In this document: positions 35,709 through 47,700 of the stretch, piece by piece
Layout: every line of letters begins with the position of its first letter
How positions within the stretch are numbered: the first letter of the stretch is position 1
From: Actinomyces slackii
GTDB taxonomy: Bacteria > Actinomycetota > Actinomycetes > Actinomycetales > Actinomycetaceae
Assembly (NCBI RefSeq): GCF_900637295.1
Contig: NZ_LR134363.1
Span: forward strand, 2,170,001 to 2,234,000
Direction: 5' to 3'
Length of the DNA: 64,000 nt
Program-made: the position numbers and the translations under genes
The notes under the pieces: model-generated
Database searches by the model: none
The model's input: the letters and a program-made list of their open reading frames with translations, nothing else
Told to the model about the DNA's origin: nothing

Positions 35709-38700
35709 GTGACTCCCACCCCCGTCCTTGCTCGATTGCTTTCCCTCTTTGCTGACATCACCAACGGCGACGAGGCCGAGATCGACCCGTCGCTACCCAT
35801 GGCAGAACAGGGGTTGACGTCGGTCCTTGGTGTTGATCTCGTAGACGAGATCAACGCCGAGTACGGCCTCACCCTCGGTGCCGAGGCGATCTACGACCAT
35901 CCGACCTTGGCTGGGCTGTCCATGGCCGCCGAGGAGCTGCTTTCGGCTGACCGCATGACGATGTCCCCCGTCCGTGATTCCCTGTTTGACGTCGTCGAAC
36001 GACTGGCCAAGGTGCATTTGAGGCAGGATGTCGGCCCTTGGGACCCGGCCCGAACATGGACGGACTTGGGGCTAAATTCGGTGTACTCCGCCGACTTGGT
36101 CGATGCGCTCAACGACGAGTTGGGGATCAGCCTCAGCGCCGAGGCAATCTCTGACTTCGTCACTCCCGGGCAACTCGCGGGGCACATCGAGTCGTTGCTC
36201 TCCATGCCCGCGCCTGACGACCGACTCGTCGACTTCACATCCGATTCGACGCCAGCTGAGGAAGCCACGGTGCCCGTGGCGATCGTCGGTCAGTCCATGA
36301 GATTCGCGGATCTCGACAACGTCGACGCGCTCGAGGCGGCCTTGTGGGGGGCTGACGCCAGGAATGAGGGCTCGATCACCTGGCGTTGCGACCAGGCTCC
36401 GTCCGGGTTCATCTCCACCCCAGACCGGTTCGATGCGCCGTTCTTCGGCATCAGCGCTCGTGAGGCGCGCAGGATGGATCCCCAGCAGCGTCTGCTGCTC
36501 GAAGAGGCCTATCACGCAATCGAGGACTACGGGCATGATCCGGCCTCCTTGGCAGGTGACCGTGTGGGGGTCTTCGTCGGAGCGAAGGTAGGCGGCTACG
36601 AGGATCAGGTCGTTGGGGTGGACGGGCCTTCTTCCCAGGCGTTGCTCGGCAACGAGATGTCCGTCTTGTCCGGTCGGCTCGCCCACTGGTTCGACACGAG
36701 GGGCCCCTGCGTGACGGTGGACGACTCATGCACCTCGTCCTTGGCGGTGCTCCACATGGCCTCGGAAAGCATTCGGCGTGGAGAGTGCGAGCTCGCCATC
36801 GTTGCCGGAGTGTTCGTGACCTCGCCGCGGTTCCAGGCGCTTGCTGCAGAGGCGGGTTTGCTGTCCACCAGCGGACGGTGTCGTCCCTTCCGCGAAGACG
36901 CCGACGGAATGGTGCTCGGGGATGGTGTGGGAGTGCTCGTCCTGAAGCCCTTGCCGTCAGCGCTGGCCGACGGCGATCACGTCTACGCGATCGTCCGAGC
37001 CAGCGCAATGAGCCATAACGGACGCGCACCGTCCATCATGGCGCCAGTCACCCGATCCATGCGTGACATGATCGTCGAACTATACCGCGACAGCGAGACC
37101 GATGTGCGTAGCGTACGCCTCATGGAAGCGCAAGGCACCGGGTCGCCTGTGGGCGACAGCGCGGAGCTCTCTGCCCTCACGGCGGCGTTGACCGAGCTGG
37201 GAGCTACGCCTCACAGTTGCGTTCTCGGGTCCACCAAGAGCGTCCTGGGGCATGCGGTGGCTGCCTCGGGCATGGCCGCAGTGGCCAAGGTGCTCGCCTC
37301 CTTCCGTCGCGGCGAGGCCCCCGGATGGGTCGGGGGCGAGGCTGATCATCGGCACCTGTCATCGCATGATTCGCCGTTCGTCCTCGGAGCGACCCCGACG
37401 CGGTTGGCGTCCGACGGCGAGTTGCCGACGCGAGCGGGAGTGAACGCCTACGCCTTCAATGGCACGAATGTGCATGTGATCCTCGAGCAGTTCAAACCAG
37501 CTCGTCGCTCGATCGGTCGTGAGCGTCCGCAGCTGATCCCTGTCTCGGGGAGGACTGACGAGGCGTTGAGGGGGAACCTCGCTGCCTTGGCGGAATGGCT
37601 CGCGACCCATGACGCCGCGCTGGGCGACGTCGCCTATACTTTGCAGGTCGGTCGCCAGCACCATGCTCGTCGGCGCGCTTTTGTTGTGGACGACTGTCGC
37701 ACGCTCCGCCTCCAGATCGAGCAGGCGCTGTCCCAGGAGGGCGGGATGGCGCCATTCTGGTCGAGCGGTGACCGCCGGCTGGATGGCGAACGACAGGGGG
37801 GCAGTGACCCAGGCAACCCCGACATCTCGGCGGACGAGTTGACCGACGTCTTCCGTGGCTATTGCGGTGGTGCGACAGTCGACTTCGAACGACTGCACGT
37901 CAGCGACCACTGGCAACGACTGTCATTGCCCGGTTATCGGTTCGACGACCATCGTTACTGGATCGGCGGTCCTACGGATATGGAATCGGCCTCGTCAGCG
38001 CCCCACGATGCGGGGCCCGAGCGATCATCGGTCGCGCCGGAGCTGTCGGCCCGGGAACTCGACGAGCATGAGCGTGCCCACAGCGCGTTGACCGCGTGGG
38101 CCATGCAAACGTTGTTCGCGGTCCTGGCGGACGCGGCCGGTGATTGGGCGCGGGGAAGTACGCACACCGTGGACGCCCTAGCAGACAGCGTCCAGGTGAT
38201 TGATCGTCATCGACAGCATTTCGAGCATCTCGTCAGCATGTTCGTTCGCGAGGGGTTCATGCGCACCGCTGGCGATCACCTGCAGATCACCGCCAGCGCT
38301 CAGCCGATGGCAGCCCTGGACGAGCGACGGCAGGACATCGAGAGAGAGTTCGTTGAAGCGGCCATCTACACGCCGCTGTTGGCGTTGTGCTTCGAGCATT
38401 ATCCGGACATTCTTGCTGGCACCCGAACCTCGGTCGAGGTGCTGTTCCCCAAGGTCAGTGACACGCCGATGAGCCGTCTCTACACGGGCAACCAGATGGC
38501 GGATCTGTGCAATGACTTGGTCGCTTGGCAGTGCGTTCAGCACATCCTCGACAAGGTCCCCGCTGGCCGCACCATCAAGATGATCGAGGTGGGGGCGGGC
38601 ACCGGGGGCACCACGCGGCCGGTGCTGGAGGCGTTGAACCGGTGGAAGGACCGCATCGACTACGCCTACACGGATCTCTCGTTGGCCTTCAGTACATGGG

Positions 38701-41700
38701 GAGCCAAAAAGTTTCAAAAGGATTTTCCGAGCGTCCACTTCGCCCGGCTGGACATCTCGGTCGATCCCGGTGAGCAGGGATTCGCCTACGACGACGCCGA
38801 CATCGTCATCGCCACCAACGTCATCCATGCCACGCCTGACATTCGTGAATCGACGCGCAATCTGCACTCGTTGTTGCGGCCAGGGGGAGTCCTCGTCCTC
38901 AACGAGCTGACCGGCTGTCCCGACGTGTATGCGATGGCGGCGGGGCTTCTCGACGGCTGGTGGCTGTTCCGCGACCCGGAGGTGCGAATCCCCGAATCCC
39001 CCTTGCTGGACGCCACCCACTGGAGTTCCGTCCTGTCGGACGGGGGGTTCGGCCCCACGACCGTTCTGGGGCCGACGGTGGGCAGGTACGGCGTGTCCCA
39101 GAACGTCATGGTCGCCGCCAAGCTGGCGTCGATCCGACAAGAGCTGCGGCGGACACCAGGGCGAGACGACGCGGGCCATCGCGTCGACTCGCCAGAGGCA
39201 GCGCAGAGTCGTCGGGACCATGGGCAGTCCGGTTCCGATGCGCTGCGTGCGACGGTTCTGCGCTCCGTGGTGGAAGCAGTTGAGGCGGACGTCGCCGGCG
39301 TCGATGCGGACACCGCCTTCGCGGAGCTCGGTGTCGACTCCCTCATCGCGCCGGAACTTGTTGCGACCCTGAACTCGGCGCTGGGGACCCAGTTGAGTGC
39401 CTCGGTTCTCTTCGAGCATTCGACGCCCAATCAGCTCATCGAGCATCTTCGCAATTCCGGCGTGGAGTGGGACCCTGGGAGTTGGGAAGTTCGTGAGGCA
39501 CCAACTCCAACTGTGGGACTGGTCACACCAGCGAGGCAGGTCCACGCGAGCCTGGAACCCCCGGCGGCCGACGATGACCCCATCGCCATCATCGGAATGT
39601 CGGGCACGTTCCCGGACGCTCGAGATCCAGAAGCCTATTGGAACAACATCGTGAAGGGTCGTTGTTCGGTGAGGCCGGTTCCCCGCGAGCGGTGGGATGT
39701 CCACGCCGTCTATGACCCGGATCCGGACCGGCTCGACCGCACCTACTGCAAGGTGGCTGGGCTCATCCCCGATGCGGACCTTTTCGACCCGCTCTTCTTC
39801 CGCATGTCGGGTCGCGATGCGCAGATCACAGATCCACAGCAGCGCGTCTTCCTCGAACATGCGTGGAAGGCCCTCGAGGATGCCGGCTATCCTCCGGTGT
39901 CCTTGGGGGGCACGAAGTGCGGCGTCTACGTCGGGTGTGTGGCAAATGAGACGCCTCTGCTCAACGAGCTGGAGGGCGCCTCCGCGGACCCTGGCGCAAC
40001 GGTGGGCTCCTACTCTTCGGTGCTGGCGGCCAGGATCTCCTACCTTCTGGATCTGCATGGTCCGAGCATCTCGATCGACACGGCCTGTTCGTCCTCGCTC
40101 GTCGCGCTCCACTTGGCGGTGCAGAGCCTGCGCTCGGGCGAGACCGACATGGCACTGGCGGGCGGCGTCTTCGTGATGCCTTCGGCGCGCTTCCACGTGG
40201 CTATGAGCAATATGTCACTGCTCTCGTCGGCAGGTGCCTGTCGTCCCTTCGACAGTCGCGCCGACGGATTCGTCCCCGGCGAGGGAGCCGGCGCCCTGGT
40301 CCTCAAGACGGTTGGCGCGGCTCGTCGGAGTGGCGACCGCATTCTCGCGGTGATCCGCGGTTCCGCGCTCAACCACGACGGGGCGTCCAACGGATTCACC
40401 GCGCCCAGCGCCCGAGCCCAGACTGACCTGGCGGAGGAGGTCTACCGTCAGGCGGGGATTGACGTCACGAGCATCGGATATGCGGAGGCGCATGGGACGG
40501 GAACGCGGCTCGGCGACGCCGTCGAGGCCGAATCCCTCACCGCAGCGCATCGGCGATTCACGGCCGCGCGCACCTACTGTGCGCTTGGGTCGGTGAAGGC
40601 CAGCATGGGCCATGCCGCGGCGGCAGCAGGCGTGGCCGGCGTGATCAAGGTCGTCCAAGCGCTTCGTCATGCAACCATTCCGCCGACGTGGCATGTCAAC
40701 ACGCCCAGCGATCTGATGGTCTGGGACGAGTCCCCATTCTACTTTCCCGAGCAAGCAACGCCGTGGAAGGTGCCCGAACAGGGTCCACGACGAGCCACGG
40801 TCAGCGCATTCGGGCTGAGCGGCACAAATGCGCATGTCCTACTCGAAGAGGCCCCGACTCCAGAGCACGCCGATCGCGATGGCAGCCTCGAACACGTCGT
40901 CGTCGTGTCAGGCCACACCGAGACGGCGTTGCGCCGCAATGAGGAGGCGCTTCTCGAATGGGTGGAACGAGGAGATTGCGATGCCGCCCCGCAGTTGGAG
41001 GCGATCGCCCGTACGACCCAGCTCAACCGCACCGCGCATGGGCACAGGGTCGCCGTGCTGGCGTCCAGCACTTCGGAGCTCGTCACCCGGCTTCGGGAGC
41101 ATCTGCAACGCGGCGAGTCCGAGGCAGTCTTCGCGGGTCAGACCATGGCGCAGCTGTCGTCGATTGCCTCGTTGTTCAGCGACCGGGCCGGGCACGACTT
41201 CCTGGCGGATCTCGCCCGGCGTCGACGCCTCGAGCCGCTGGCGCGGGCCTGGGTGGACGGACTGGACGTGCCGTGGGCCGAACTCCACGGCGAGCCTCTC
41301 GCGCCCCCCGTGAGCCTGCCGCCCTACCGCTTCGACCACATCAACTTCCAGCGACGGCCAAGCGAGCCCGCAGGGAGCGTCGTCTACTCGACTAGGCACT
41401 TCGAGGTGAAGGTGCCGGCGTGGCGGCCAGAACCTGCTCCATCATCCGTCGAGTCCCCTCGACGCTTGTTGCTGATGGGCGATGAAAGCGACATAGCTGC
41501 GGTCCGGCGACACTGGCCCTCGACGCCCATCATCCTGGTGGGTCAGGCTTCCGAGGATGAGCTCGTGCCCGTGGGAGAGAGCTGGCGAATCAGCCCCCGC
41601 AGCGCGGGCGACTTCGACAAGCTATTGGCCGCGCAGGCCGGAGACGTCCCCATCGATGTCCTGAACCTGTGGCCCCTGCACGCCGGTTCCGACGCATCCG

Positions 41701-44700
41701 TGGACCCCGCCTTCGGGGCCTCGCTCCACCTCGTCGGCGCGGCCGGACGGACCTCGGCGCGAGTGCGGCGCGTGGTGTGTGTGACTCGCCGAGGAAGCGT
41801 TCCCCAGCCCTTCGATGACGCTGCAGCGGCGGTGGGGCACTCCGCCGCTCTCGTGGCGCCTGAAATGACCTTCACCCTTCTCCGGGTCGATGGCGCCGCC
41901 TCTGTCGGTGAGTGCGTCGACCATGCCGTCAGCGAGTGGGCGGCCTCCGACCCCGAGGTCCTGCGTCGTGATGGCGCCCGTTTCGTGCCCGAATTGGCGG
42001 CACCGGCTGCCGCCGACGAGCCCATCGTCATCCGTCGGGGAGCGGTGTGCCTCGTCACCGGGGGAATGGGGGCCCTCGGCCGGATCGTGAGCCGGCACCT
42101 GGCATCCACCCTCGCGGCTCACCTGGTGCTGGTGGGGCGTTCGGCTCCCACGCTGGAAACGAGCGAACACTTGGAATCGCTGAAGTCGTCCGGTGCCGCC
42201 AGTGCTGTCTACCTGCAGGCCGATGTCAGCGACGTGATGGCCATGCGCGAGGTGGTGCGGTCCGTCAGACAGCAACGCGGGGGTGTGCATGCCGTCGTCC
42301 ACGCGGCCGGAGTCCTCGATTCCCGCCCCCTCAGTGCCATGGATGAACGGGCACTCGAAAGTGCCCTCAAGGCCAAGGTCGAAGGCGTCCAGGTGCTCGA
42401 CGAGGTCACTCGTGACGAGGACCTCGATTCGGTAATCTTGTTCTCGTCGGCGTCGGCGGTCTTGGGTGACTTCGGGCTTGGCGGCTACGGTGTCGCTAAT
42501 CGATTCCTCGACGCGTTCTGCGAGTACCGCAATCACCTGCGCGCCCAAGGCGCCCGACGGGGCGCGACCGTATCGATCGACTGGCCTTTCTGGGAGGACG
42601 GCGCTATGCGAGCGGGGGGACAGCGACTCCACCAGCAGGCGTCTGGCGTCGTGCCACTCGGTACGGCAGAGGGCCTTGCCATCTTCGACACCGTCCTCGC
42701 CCGCGGCATCTCAACGGCCGTGGTGATGCCGGCCGTTCACGACGGCGCGGCGCCTGCACCGCGAGCCGATGCCGACCACCTGCCCACTGTTGACACGACG
42801 GGTGGCGCTGCTGAGCCGGCCCGCCCGGAGACTGCCGGGTCCGAGTCGCTACGCGAGCAGGTTCTCAATGCGACTGCTCGGGCGCTCGGGATCGAGGTGG
42901 AGCGTATTGACCTCGAGGCGGACCTCGCGGACTACGGCTTTGATTCCGTCTCGCTCAAGACCCATGCGCGACGGCTGACAGAGGAGCTGGGGATTCCGGT
43001 CTCGCCAACCGTGTTCTTCGCGTGTGGAACGATGGGTGAGGTGCTACGTCTCCTCGTGGACCAGCACGGCGACCAGATCGAGGTACCCCCCGCCAGCCGG
43101 GCTCCCGAAAGGGATGCAGACCCCGCTGACGCGACCGACTCCTTGCTCGGTGATGCCCCCGCCCCTGTGTCAAACGGTCACAGTGACCTCCGGCCGGGAG
43201 ATCTCACCGACGGCTTGGCGAACGACGTGGCTGCCGTCAACCCGGTGATGGACGTCCGCGATGACGCGAGCATGCCCATCGCGGTGGTCGGCATGGCAGC
43301 CCGCTTCCCGGGCGCCGAGAACACAGAGGAGTACTGGCGGAACTTGGTCGGGGGAGTCGACTCCATCGTCGAGATTCCACGTGATCGGTGGGACTGGCGG
43401 GACTGGTACTCGCCTGACGGGGATCGGGAAGGGCGGTCGGTGAGCAAGTGGGGCGGGTTCATCGATGGAGTCGATGAGTTCGATTCACGCTTCTTCAAGA
43501 TCTCGCCGCTGGAGGCGGAGATGATGGATCCGCAACAGCGCTTGCTGCTCCAAACGGCTTGGGCGGCCATCGAGGACGCGGGATGGATGCCCGAGTCCAT
43601 CACGGGCCGTCGGCTGGGGGTCTTCGTGGGGGCACAGTTCCACGAGTATGCACAGTTGCTCGCTTCGGCTGGTCTCAGCCGAGCCCAGATTGGCACCGGA
43701 GTGGAACACTCCATGCTCGCGAACCGCATTTCGTACCTGTTGGACGCGCGTGGGCCGAGCGAGGTCGTGGACACCGCCTGTTCCGGCGCGCTGACGGCGG
43801 TCCACCGTGCCATGCGGTCGCTCCGATCGGGTGAGACGGAGATCGCGCTGGTCGGTGGGGTCAGCCTGATGCTGACGCCCCAATACCACGTGCTGACCAC
43901 CCAGATGGGCGTGGCGTCGCCCAGTGGGCGCTGCCACACCTTCGGCGCCAACGCGGACGGCTATGTGCGGGGAGAGGGCGTCGGCGTCCTGACCCTGAAG
44001 CCGTTGGCACAGGCGATACGGGACAACGACCATGTCTGGGGGGTGCTACGAGGCTCCGCAATCGGGCATGGTGGTCATGCCCACTCATTTAGTGCTCCGA
44101 ACCCCCGGGCGCAGGCTGACCTCCTGCTGGCGGCCTGGGATGATGCGGGCGTTGACGCCGCAGATATCGGTTACATCGAGGCTCACGGTACGGGAACGGA
44201 GCTCGGTGACCCCGTGGAGGTCGAGGGTCTGTCGACAGCGTTTGACGAGTCGGCCCGCCGTTCGGGAAGGGCCCCCGCGATCGGTGCCTGCGGATTGGGC
44301 TCCGTCAAAACACAGATCGGTCACCTGGAGCCGGCCGCTGGGATCGCGGGTCTGGTGAAGTTGATCCTTGCGCTGCGCCACCACATCATTCCGGGCACGC
44401 TCAATGCCCTGCCGCGAAATCCCTATTTGGAACTGGAGGGTAGCCCCTTCACCGTGGTTGATCGCTCCACGGTCTGGCCGGCGCCCATCATCGACGGCGA
44501 ACCGCGTCGCGGCGGCGTCAGCTCGTTTGGCTTCGGCGGGGCGAATGCGCATGTGGTCGTCGAGGAACACCGGCAGGAGCCACCGGCAGGCGAACCTGCG
44601 GGGGAAGTCGGGGATCCTCGAGTGGTCACGCTCTCCGCTCGCACGGATGCGCAGCTTCGCCGATCCGCGAGGCACCTGGCGGACTTCCTGTCGCGAGATT

Positions 44701-47700
44701 TCGACCGACGCCTGGAGAGGGTCAGGGTCGTGTTGGCCGAGTGTCTGGGAGTGCCTTTCTCCGAGTTGGACGGGGACACCGCCTTGGGCGACGTCGGGCT
44801 TGACGCGACGTCCATCGCGTCGGTGGTGTCGCGGCTGCGGTCCCAGTGTGGGGCAAGGCCGCACGGCCTTGTCGTGGGCCTTGACACCACGGTGGCCGAG
44901 CTCGCTGCGGGCTTGCCTGCCACGGTGGACCTCGGCGACGTCGCCTACACCTTGGCGGTGGGACGTGCAGCGCACCCACGCCGCTACGCGGTCGTGGTGG
45001 GTTCCATCGACGAGCTTGTGGAGCAGCTCGAGCAGTTTGCCGACGGGCGGGAAGCAGAGACCCTGGTTGGCGGGAGCGGGGACAGCGACGAAGAGGCCGC
45101 CGCGAGGGACTGGCTGCGTGGCGAGGACGTCGACTGGTCCACGTACATGTCCGGGCGGAAGGTGTCGCTGCCGACGTACTCGTTCGAACCCTCCCGCCAC
45201 TGGTTCAGCGGGCCGGAACCCGTTGCTGGGACAGTTCCGGACGCACCACCAACGCATCCCTTCGCGGGCAGCGTCAACGAAAGGGAAGGAGTTTGGACCC
45301 TCACAACCACCCTGCGAGGAGGTGAACTCTTCCTGCGAGACCACGTGGTTCATGGCTTCCGTACCCTCCCCGGGGTTGCCTTCCTCGAACTGGCCCGCTA
45401 CGCGGCGGGTCTCCACGTGGGGGGAACGATCAGCGTGGTGAAAGACCTCATCTGGGCCAAGCCCTTGGTAGTTGGTCCCTCGCCCGTGGAGCTGCGGTCC
45501 GCCGCGTCCGCGGGACCGGGCGGAACGGTGTCGATCGAGTTCACTTCGGACGAAGGGATCCACGCGCGGGCCAGATGCCTCGTGTCCGAGTCAGCGCAGC
45601 CCCAGCAGCCATTGCCGATTGCCGCCATCCGAGACCGTTTGACGCCATTCGCCTCCGGGGCCCAATGCTACGAACGGCTCCGGGGATCCGGGCTGGAGTA
45701 CGGTTCCTCATTCCAGTGTCTTGATGAGGTGTGGTCTGCGGCGGACGAGGCTCTCGCCCGGTGGACCCGAGCACCGCAGCCGGCGTCCGAGCAGCGAGGC
45801 TGGATACTGGACCCGGTCACCTTCGACGGGGCCCTGCACACACTGCTGGCGTTGGTCGACCAGTCGAGCGGCAATCCGTCCGTGCCCTTCAGCATGGGGG
45901 AGGTCCAGATCCACGCGCCGCTTCCGTCCAATGGCTGGGCCCATGCGACCAGGAGAGGCCAGGGCGCCGGTCACGTTCCCCGCTTCGACCTTCGGATCAC
46001 GGACGGTGACGGAGCCGTGTGTGTTGACGTCCATGACCTGGCGCTGCGCCAGATGGCACCCGTGACCGACGGTAGCTACGGGGACCCCGAGGTGGCGATC
46101 GGCGATCCCTCGACCACCGATGGGGTCCTCACCTTCGCCCCCTGTTGGGTGCCCCGGGATCTGGGGGAAGCTGCGCAAAAGGACCGCCCGGTACAGGTGT
46201 TGTGCGTCGGGGAGGCCTCTCGTTTGAGACACATGCTGGAAGCGGATATGAGTATGAGAACGGCCACAGTCGAGGATGTGTTCCACGCCTGCCGCGACCT
46301 GGTTGCCCAGAGAAATCCTGGACGGCTTGTGATCGTCACCGATCGGCGCGACCCGGTGAGTGAGGGATTGTCCGGACTTGCCCGCACCTCCCGACTCGAG
46401 AACCCGCAGCTGGCAGTCTCGGTGGTCCAGACGGACGGTCTCCCGGACGTGGAGCGGGTCCGTCACGAGGTCTCGCGAGGAGACGACGATGTCGTCGTCC
46501 TGCATGGGGCGGACGGCCGATTCCGTCAGTCCCTCCGCGAGATCGAGCTGCCTGCACCGTCCGGTCGGCCCTTCCGCGAAGGTGCGATCGCGGTGGTCAC
46601 GGGGGGTCGAGGCAGGATCGGTCGGTTGTTGGCCGAGCATTTGGTGGGGCGCGGCGTCGCTGGTGTGGTCTTGATCGGCCGCCATCCGGCCGACGCGGAA
46701 AGCGAGCGTTGGGCCCGCCAGCTCGGGGTGCCGGTGATGCTCGAGGACGCGAATGTGACGGATCGAGTGGCGACCGCCGCCGCCCTGGGGCGTGCCCGTG
46801 ACCGTTTTGGTGGTCTCCATGTCCTCGTCCATGCGGCTGGCGTGGTTCGCGATGGGGCACTGGCTCGAAAGAGCGATGCGGATTGGGTTGATGTTGTCGA
46901 GCCGAAGGTACGCGGGGCCGAGGTCCTAGATGAACTCACCGCACGCGACGACCTAGACCTGTTCGTCCTGTGTTCCTCGTGCTCCGGGGTGTTGGGCAAC
47001 GCAGGGCAGGCTGACTACTCCTACGCGAACTGCCGTCTCGACGCCTTCGCACGCCAACGGGAGGAACTGGTTGAGCTCCACCGACGCTCCGGTCACACCG
47101 TGTCCATCGCGTGGCCGCTGTGGCAGGAGGGTGGGATGACGGTGCCTGGTCACGTGGTGGATCGGCTCCGCCAGACCCTCGGGATGGCTCCGATGCCCAC
47201 CGCCGTCGGTCTGGAGGTCTTCGACGCGGCGACCCTGTCCAACCAGACCCGAGTGGGGGTGGCCTTCGGAGACGTGTCGACCCTTCGGGAAAAACTCCTG
47301 GTGGAAGACCAGCCGCGAGACCTACCGGATGCCTCGCTGGCTGCCGATGAGGACACCCTGATGCGCGTCGTCGCGAACTTCTTGAGGGTGGACGTCTCGG
47401 AGATGGACGTCGACGAGGACATCACCAACTATGGCGTGGACTCGATCATGATGATCTCCCTGATGAAGGCGATCGAGAGGGAACTGGGCGTCATCGTCGA
47501 ACCGGGCGTGCTCGCCGAGCAAGCCACGATCCGCGACATGGCTGGGGCGCTCAGCGGCATGGCCCATGAAGGGTCTGTCCCCGAGACGGAACGCTCGCTG
47601 TCGGACCCGTCCAGTTCTCCAGAGGCGGGACTATTGTCGTCGGCACCGTCCCGTTCATCAGAGCCGCGCCCCGCAGGCGTGGGGGGCCATGATGGTCGCC

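Noticed and set aside
36279-37497. KS1 as a decarboxylating KSQ loading domain
   Set aside because: In KSQ domains the active-site Cys is replaced by Gln. Here Cys341 is present and the Gln replaces the first His instead.
38178-40196. A 672-codon open frame on the minus strand inside the first PKS
   Set aside because: It is a shadow of the MT-ACP-KS region, with no recognisable domain and no ribosome-binding site.
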